Origin: Bacteroidota bacterium
GTDB lineage: Bacteria; Bacteroidota; Bacteroidia; Cytophagales; Cyclobacteriaceae
Length of the DNA stretch: 64,000 bases
NCBI GenBank assembly: GCA_018267275.1
Contig: JAFDYV010000004.1
Coordinates: 620,001 to 684,000, forward strand
Direction of reading: 5' to 3'
The position numbers and the translations under genes are program-made. A model generated the notes under the pieces. It saw only the letters and a list, made by a program, of their open reading frames with translations, searched no databases and was not told the DNA's origin. This document shows, in pieces, positions 59,327-64,000 of the stretch (position 1 is its first letter; the number at the start of each line of letters is the position of its first letter).

Positions 59327-59896
59327 ATGCAAGACAAAGTTCGCTGTCCCTGGTGCTTGGGGTTTGACCAATATATTCGTTACCACGATCAGGAGTGGGG
59401 TGTGCCCGTACATGACGATCGAAAACACTTCGAGTTTTTGATTTTGGAGGGTGCACAAGCAGGTTTAAGCTGGGCCACGATTCTGAAAAAGCGCGAGGGC
59501 TATCGCAAGGTGTTTGCTAATTTTGATCCGGCCAAGGTGGCGAAATTCACAGAAAAAAAGTTGGAGAAAATACTGCAAGACCCAGGCATTGTGCGAAATA
59601 GATTGAAGGTGTATGCAGCCGTTAACAATGCGAAACAGTTTATCAAAGTTCAGCAGGAGTTTGGGAGTTTCGATCGCTATATCTGGCAATTTGTAGGAGG
59701 TAAGCCGATTGTAAACAAGCATAGAACTTTGGGAGATATAAAGGCTACAACACCAGAATCGGATGCACTTAGTAAAGACTTGTTAAAGAGAGGATTTAAA
59801 TTTGTTGGCAGCACGGTGATGTATGCGCACATGCAAGCCTGCGGATTGGTAAATGACCACATCGTGGATTGTTGGCGATATCGGCAAGTAGCCTAA
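59327..59896 (+). CDS. tag: DNA-3-methyladenine glycosylase I
   Basis: A 189-residue glycosylase that removes N3-methyladenine. The family opening C-P-W-C-L-G-F-D-Q-Y-I-R-Y-H-D-Q-E-W-G contains the first zinc Cys and His; Y-A-H-M-Q-A-C-G-L-V-N-D-H at the end supplies further zinc ligands. ATG at 59327 is preferred over the TTG before it. It is divergent from the small exported protein and its stop overlaps the convergent plug-protein gene by 4 bases. Confidence 0.93.
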   Translation: MQDKVRCPWCLGFDQYIRYHDQEWGVPVHDDRKHFEFLILEGAQAGLSWATILKKREGYRKVFANFDPAKVAKFTEKKLEKILQDPGIVRNRLKVYAAVNNAKQFIKVQQEFGSFDRYIWQFVGGKPIVNKHRTLGDIKATTPESDALSKDLLKRGFKFVGSTVMYAHMQACGLVNDHIVDCWRYRQVA

Positions 59897-62637
59897 TCAA
59901 CAGAAAACGAATATTCAGTTCGAACTGGCATCAATTCGGCTGAGACGCCCTCTACAACTACCCTGTATTTTCCTTTTTTAGGAATAAATGCAGCAAAGGT
60001 TGCGTGCCCAGACTGATCAATTTTGAGGTTCGGATTCCAATAGATGGTGGTCACCGGTTTGTTATTGTATTGCAATCCAAAATTGAATGGTTGGGAAGTT
60101 TGATAGCCCACAACAGTGGCAGATGGAATTTTTTTATTTTTTGAGAGCTGTGGCAGACCATCATCATTTCTCAAGTATACTGCCAGAACCCCGCTTCCAC
60201 CAAATGATCCATTCAGGGCGGTAAGTCCTGTTTTCACTTCAATAGTTTCAACGGTTGCTGGGTCTATTCTTGAAAGAATGTCGGCTGGAGTGCCAGTAAC
60301 CATGTTGTTATTTACCATCACGAGCACCTCTCGCTTATTAAAAATCGAGCTCGCCTCTCCTTTCACTGTGTAAACAACCCAACGTGCGGGCTGGCCGGGC
60401 ATGTTCGCCTCTCGCACGATTAACCCTGGCACTTTGCCGGGAAGAAACATTAATAGATTGCCATATGCGGCATCAAGTTCCTTTTTCGGTACAACATAAT
60501 CTGGCTTTCCATATGGCCGATCCAGCTCGGGCTCAGTTTCTTGTTTTGAAGTAACAACAATTTCAGAAAGTAATTTATTGTTATCGATGATGTTCGGTCT
60601 CTGATCCTTTGTTTTCAATGTGTCAATTTTTTCAACATTTAGTTGTCGTTCATTCTGTTGAAACTTTACGGGCATGGGTGGTTGCGCTTCTAATTCTACT
60701 CGATACTGGGGTTGCTTTTTTTGAACCTCTTGTAAAGGCTGAAATAAAAAAGTTGCTGTATCGTAAAACACAAAACCTTTCAATTGAAAAAAACCTCTTT
60801 CGTTTGATTGCGTAATGGTTTGAAGGCCATGGCTTGGTGCGACAACTGAAATGCCTGAACGCCTTCCGCGTTTCTTCTGGTCTGTAAGACGTCCGCTAAA
60901 AGAAATCCCCCATTCCACAGGATAAGTGATACTTGCTGGGCTAAAAATTTTGTTGGGAATTTTTGTGCCGACCAGAATGGTGCTATCAAAAAAAGTTGGA
61001 ACCACCATGTCTTCATTGGTAATAGAAACGGAAAAACTTCCGCTACTGGGTGCGCCTGTTTCATCCCGCAACATCAAACTAAATTCAACGAGTTCTTCGA
61101 TTTTGGGTGTGGCGCTACAATGAATGTAGAGCGCGCTGTCTGAAGACGCGGCATGTTTTTCATATTGCCTCGATAGGTTTTCGTTGGGGTTTAGTACTGG
61201 AACACGTTTAAGATCAACCGGGTGGTTGGTGGAGAAATTTCGCATCATGTTGGTGTATGCCCTCAAGTAGTAGCTGCCAGGTTTTAGTGAATCGGGCAGA
61301 AAAAATTGACAACCAAACTCACCATTTACAATTCTTTGTTGTTTGGAGAAAACGATGTATCCACTTGCCTGGCTTGTTCTTCGAAGCAGTTCAACCCGAA
61401 CCGTTTTGCTCAATGAGTCAGCCATTTCGGGTAAAAAGTAAGACATATAGCCTTTGATCCACATAGGATCACCCGGGTAGTAGTAGGGTTTGTCGCAGTG
61501 CAGATACACCTTTTCAAAAAGATATTCTTTTTTACCAATGGCAACAGGTTGGTCAAGCGATTGATAATTCAGTGGCAGCAAGGAACTAATTTTTCCATTG
61601 TTGAGGTCTCCAGAAACTGTAACATCTTCCGGGTTTAGCTCGTACCCTTGCTGATTAACGAAAACAATACCTTTATTTGTGCGAACCCAACTTACGGGGA
61701 ATGGCACATCTCGATAGAATCGCTGAGATGTTCGTTCTCTCGAATAGTGTACCTCCACCAATTTCCCCAGATTGATGCGATAAATGTTGCCCTGCAGAGA
61801 AGGTATTAACAGATTGGTGGTGTCCATCTTTCGAAGTCTTTGATTTATGTTTTCAGAAAAAGTTTGTGCACGAATCATCGATTCTTCCATTGACGGAAGG
61901 CCGACAAAAAGACTAAAGCCATTCCCTTTTATTTTTGATTCCAGAATACTTTTGAACAGAAAGGCAGTAGAATGTCGATATGAGGCTTCGCGGTTCTCTT
62001 GCCACCGATTTGCTTGCTCTGGGTTAGTTGCAGTCATTTCTTGAAACTGCGCATTGCCCTGAATTACATAGGAGCTGTCGTTGGCAGAAAAGTTTCTAAG
62101 AAAGAACAGGATCTTATAACCAAGCCATAGATTTTCGATTTCAATGGGTTCGGTAGCGGTTGCAGTTAACCACTTTCCCTTTTTAACTTCCACCACCCAA
62201 GGGTTTAATATGTTGCACATTTGGGCAGCCGAATTGTTTCCGAGAAAGAATCGTTTGAATCGTCTAAAATTTCTTTCCCAGCTAGCATCGCGTTTTGCTT
62301 TTACTTCCACTTCATTTAGGGCTGTCTCGTCTGGTGTCAATCGGATTATCCCAAGTTTATTCTTATCTGGTTGTATAGGCACTTTTGCTCGATAAGTCTT
62401 ATAGCCAACAAAAGAAATAACGATGTCGTAGTGCGCGGGGTAAAAAACGTTGCGAATCACAAATTCGCCATTTTGATCAGACGCTGCTCCCAATGTAGTG
62501 TTATCTAAAAAGACGTTCGCAAAAGGAACAGGCTCGCCCGTTTTTCCATCTACTACCGTGCCTTCGAGCGTTGTGGTAGTTTGCGCATTTAACAGCGTAA
62601 TTGAAAGTAGTAGTAAAAAGAATAGGGGCGTTCTCAT
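59893..62637 (-). CDS. MG2-like protein with carboxypeptidase-regulatory and TonB plug domains, no beta-barrel
   Basis: A 914-residue protein with a signal peptide. A carboxypeptidase-regulatory-like beta-sandwich (about 20-105) comes first. The centre has the macroglobulin MG2-type phrase L-H-C-D-K-P-Y-Y-Y-P-G-D near 390-400. A TonB plug domain near 730-830 reads V-P-G-L-I-V-R-E and I-L-S-R-I-D-P-A-T-V-E-T-I-E-V, then the chain ends within about 90 residues, without a 22-strand barrel. It may be a surface-exposed scaffold or peptide-binding protein. Its start overlaps the stop of the CBM9-like gene (ATGA). Confidence 0.78.
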   Translation of the reverse strand: MRTPLFFLLLLSITLLNAQTTTTLEGTVVDGKTGEPVPFANVFLDNTTLGAASDQNGEFVIRNVFYPAHYDIVISFVGYKTYRAKVPIQPDKNKLGIIRLTPDETALNEVEVKAKRDASWERNFRRFKRFFLGNNSAAQMCNILNPWVVEVKKGKWLTATATEPIEIENLWLGYKILFFLRNFSANDSSYVIQGNAQFQEMTATNPEQANRWQENREASYRHSTAFLFKSILESKIKGNGFSLFVGLPSMEESMIRAQTFSENINQRLRKMDTTNLLIPSLQGNIYRINLGKLVEVHYSRERTSQRFYRDVPFPVSWVRTNKGIVFVNQQGYELNPEDVTVSGDLNNGKISSLLPLNYQSLDQPVAIGKKEYLFEKVYLHCDKPYYYPGDPMWIKGYMSYFLPEMADSLSKTVRVELLRRTSQASGYIVFSKQQRIVNGEFGCQFFLPDSLKPGSYYLRAYTNMMRNFSTNHPVDLKRVPVLNPNENLSRQYEKHAASSDSALYIHCSATPKIEELVEFSLMLRDETGAPSSGSFSVSITNEDMVVPTFFDSTILVGTKIPNKIFSPASITYPVEWGISFSGRLTDQKKRGRRSGISVVAPSHGLQTITQSNERGFFQLKGFVFYDTATFLFQPLQEVQKKQPQYRVELEAQPPMPVKFQQNERQLNVEKIDTLKTKDQRPNIIDNNKLLSEIVVTSKQETEPELDRPYGKPDYVVPKKELDAAYGNLLMFLPGKVPGLIVREANMPGQPARWVVYTVKGEASSIFNKREVLVMVNNNMVTGTPADILSRIDPATVETIEVKTGLTALNGSFGGSGVLAVYLRNDDGLPQLSKNKKIPSATVVGYQTSQPFNFGLQYNNKPVTTIYWNPNLKIDQSGHATFAAFIPKKGKYRVVVEGVSAELMPVRTEYSFSVD

Positions 62638-63374
62638 TTTAGTTTAAGACCTACCCACAAGTAAGCCGGCACAGCCAGAATGCTATAACCACCTCCGCCA
62701 GCAAAGCCGCGCTGCCCAAAACCCTGAGCGGGCGGAGCAGCACTGGCCGGCTGGTTGGCAGCCGTTTGTCTACCTGTTTCAATGGTGATGCCCAATACTG
62801 GTGTTTTTGACTTGTCTATACCAAAGGCTTTAAAAGGAATTTTTGCTTCATAAATATAGTTCGCATTTTCATCGGGCGTAATCAACACTTCAATACCATT
62901 TGCAAGCCCGAGCCTGCTGGCCATAATACCTTCTTTAGCCAGACCAATCAATTCCACCACTTCAACATCGCCCAACATTTGGCGCTTGTATGCTTCCACT
63001 GCGGCTGCATCGGGCAGCTCTACGGGTTTTTCTTTTTTCAGCTCACGATCATCTTTACCAATAGGGTATTTCAAACCCACTTTACCTTTCTTCTTTCCGC
63101 TTGCATCAAATTTGATGTACAATCCATACATCGCAATTTTTCGTTGGGTTAAATCATCTGTAAACTTCAAACGCACGTAGAGGTTTTCGGCATCGTTGCA
63201 AAAGTTGTAGAGGATTTTGCTTTCGCCATCCAAGTTCCAGTCTGCAGTCCATTCCCCCGCATTGCCATCTATGGTTGGTGGTGTCGTAGCTTCACAACTT
63301 TCGCGTACTCCCTTTTGAGCAAAAGAAACTACACTCCACGCAGCAATGACCGACACTAACAGTTGTTTTCGCAT
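62634..63374 (-). CDS. Exported CBM9-like domain protein
   Basis: A 246-residue protein with a signal peptide (about 1-19). The mature domain has a CBM9/family-9-like opening: P-T-I-D-G-N-A-G-E-W-T-A-D-W, then Y-V-R-L-K-F-T-D-D, and closes with Y-E-A-K-I-P-F-K-A-F-G-I. Such domains in Bacteroidota bind sugars or haem. A Gly/Ala/Gln-rich stretch follows (G-F-G-Q-R-G-F-A-G-G-G-G). It is coupled to the plug protein by a 4-base overlap, so the two probably work together. Confidence 0.7.
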   Translation of the reverse strand: MRKQLLVSVIAAWSVVSFAQKGVRESCEATTPPTIDGNAGEWTADWNLDGESKILYNFCNDAENLYVRLKFTDDLTQRKIAMYGLYIKFDASGKKKGKVGLKYPIGKDDRELKKEKPVELPDAAAVEAYKRQMLGDVEVVELIGLAKEGIMASRLGLANGIEVLITPDENANYIYEAKIPFKAFGIDKSKTPVLGITIETGRQTAANQPASAAPPAQGFGQRGFAGGGGYSILAVPAYLWVGLKLK

Positions 63375-63391
63375 GAACCAATGTTTGATTG

Positions 63392-63399
63392 CAAATTTA
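63392..63399 (-). promoter_or_regulatory. Candidate -7 box for CBM9-like operon
   Basis: Minus-strand TAAATTTG, exact TAnnTTTG match, 17 bases before the ATG at 63374. No good TTG at -33 distance. Confidence 0.4.
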
Positions 63400-63426
63400 A
63401 GATTTTATAGAACTATTTCTTCTACA

Positions 63427-63434
63427 TAAATTTG
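63427..63434 (+). promoter_or_regulatory. Candidate -7 box for FG-GAP gene
   Basis: Plus-strand TAAATTTG, exact TAnnTTTG match, only 4 bases before the ATG at 63439. If used, the transcript would start at or near the start codon (leaderless). No TTG at -33 distance. Confidence 0.35.
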
Positions 63435-63438
63435 AGTG

Positions 63439-64000
63439 ATGAGGAGATCGTTGCTAATTTTTTTCTGCTTGGCAAATAGCGTTGCCAACGGACAGTGCCT
63501 AACTACTTTCAGTAAACTAGTACCGGATCAAACAAAGACTTTTGCGGAGAGTTTTGGAAGTTCATTTGCCGTGTATGGCGATATATTGGCAGTGGGAGCC
63601 GCTTTCAGCGATACTTTAGCAACTCGTGGTGGCGTAGTTTATTTATACAAACAGCTAGGTACAAATTGGACTAAGGTTGGCATTCTGTTTCCGTCTAATG
63701 TCAGTAGTGAAATGAGATTTGGCACGTATATTACAATGACGGAAAACTACATTATAGTAAGTTGTTGGCAGTCGACTGCTTTATACGTTTTTAGGAAACC
63801 GCCTTCAGGCTGGCAAAACGCTGCAGAGTCTGCAATTCTTCAAGTTCCAGGAGCCAATTTTGCTCTTTCAAGATGTGATATTTCTTCGGACGAGCAGACT
63901 ATTGTGGCAACAGATGCGATTTCAAATTCTGGTGCCTTTTATGTTTTTCATAAACAAGCCAGTCAAGAGTGGAGTAGTGCGAGCATAACACAGAAAGTAG
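63439..64000 (+). CDS. Secreted FG-GAP/beta-propeller-like protein (partial, 3' end outside window)
   Basis: The frame starts at the ATG at 63439 (a GTG sits one codon earlier) and is open to the window end, giving at least 187 residues. A signal peptide (R-R-S-L-L-I-F-F-C-L-A-N-S-V-A-N-G-Q) is followed by repeats typical of FG-GAP propellers: F-G-S-S-F-A-V-Y-G-D-I-L-A-V-G-A with G-G-V-V-Y-L-Y-K, and again F-G-T-Y-I-T-M-T-E-N-Y-I-I-V-S. Such proteins are often large cell-surface proteins with T9SS tails; the tail is outside the window. Confidence 0.7.
   Translation, partial: MRRSLLIFFCLANSVANGQCLTTFSKLVPDQTKTFAESFGSSFAVYGDILAVGAAFSDTLATRGGVVYLYKQLGTNWTKVGILFPSNVSSEMRFGTYITMTENYIIVSCWQSTALYVFRKPPSGWQNAAESAILQVPGANFALSRCDISSDEQTIVATDAISNSGAFYVFHKQASQEWSSASITQKV

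Noticed and set aside
59283..59456. Upstream extension of the small exported protein
   Set aside because: It would overlap the tag gene and hide the signal peptide.
1..64000. CRISPR arrays, tRNA or rRNA genes
   Set aside because: No regularly spaced repeats or cloverleaf-like sequence was seen; short tRNA-like folds cannot be excluded by eye.

Overview
The window looks like a chromosomal segment from a gliding member of the Bacteroidota, most likely order Cytophagales. The evidence is an ssb-gldE-gldD gliding-motility cluster, a fused MurF-alanine racemase, TonB and plug-domain proteins, DUF2911, DUF4783 and DUF418 families, several -7 boxes matching TAnnTTTG (some with an upstream TTG), and starts without Shine-Dalgarno sequences, often in 4-base ATGA/GTGA overlaps. 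I see no tRNA, rRNA, CRISPR array, transposase or phage gene. The placement is inference; no database was searched.

Layout. 1-12.7 kb: housekeeping and envelope genes (MtfA-like peptidase with a methyltransferase, TonB-family protein, dienelactone hydrolase, DinB, secreted amidase, DUF418, TPR protein, PhoD-type phosphatase, exported RidA, YcxB-like, nadC with DUF4783). 12.8-23.9 kb: a 1561-residue secreted protein of unknown function, htpG, an M14 carboxypeptidase fused to a GATase-like domain, a glycosyltransferase and a 51-residue conserved-looking protein. 24.1-28.9 kb: an AT-rich, tightly spaced three-gene operon (class D12 adenine methyltransferase, large DGQHR-domain protein, unknown 441-residue protein) bordered by hairpin sequence and a decayed coding remnant. 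It looks horizontally acquired and is the best candidate for a little-described defence or modification system.

29.3-38.7 kb: murF-alr translationally coupled to a PIN toxin-antitoxin pair, csaA, a Crp/Fnr-like regulator with DUF4345 and DinB genes, a HisA paralogue lacking its first catalytic Asp, DUF2911, a 35-residue membrane peptide with a LOG-family enzyme, an aspartic protease with PDZ, and a degenerate receiver protein. 38.8-43.9 kb: an FAD oxidoreductase, a TIM-barrel sugar isomerase, a rhodanese, and a type III polyketide synthase. The oxidoreductase, the synthase and the methyltransferase near 1.4 kb could be a dispersed version of a pathway whose genes are often adjacent in this phylum.

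44-52.6 kb: a TPR protein, a GxxExxY gene bounded by 15-bp inverted repeats, a DUF58-transglutaminase-MoxR operon and a metallophosphatase. 53-64 kb: a secreted protein, ssb-gldE-gldD plus a small membrane protein, recG, recX, tag, an MG2-like/plug protein with no beta-barrel and its coupled CBM9-like partner, and the start of an FG-GAP-type secreted protein that runs off the window.
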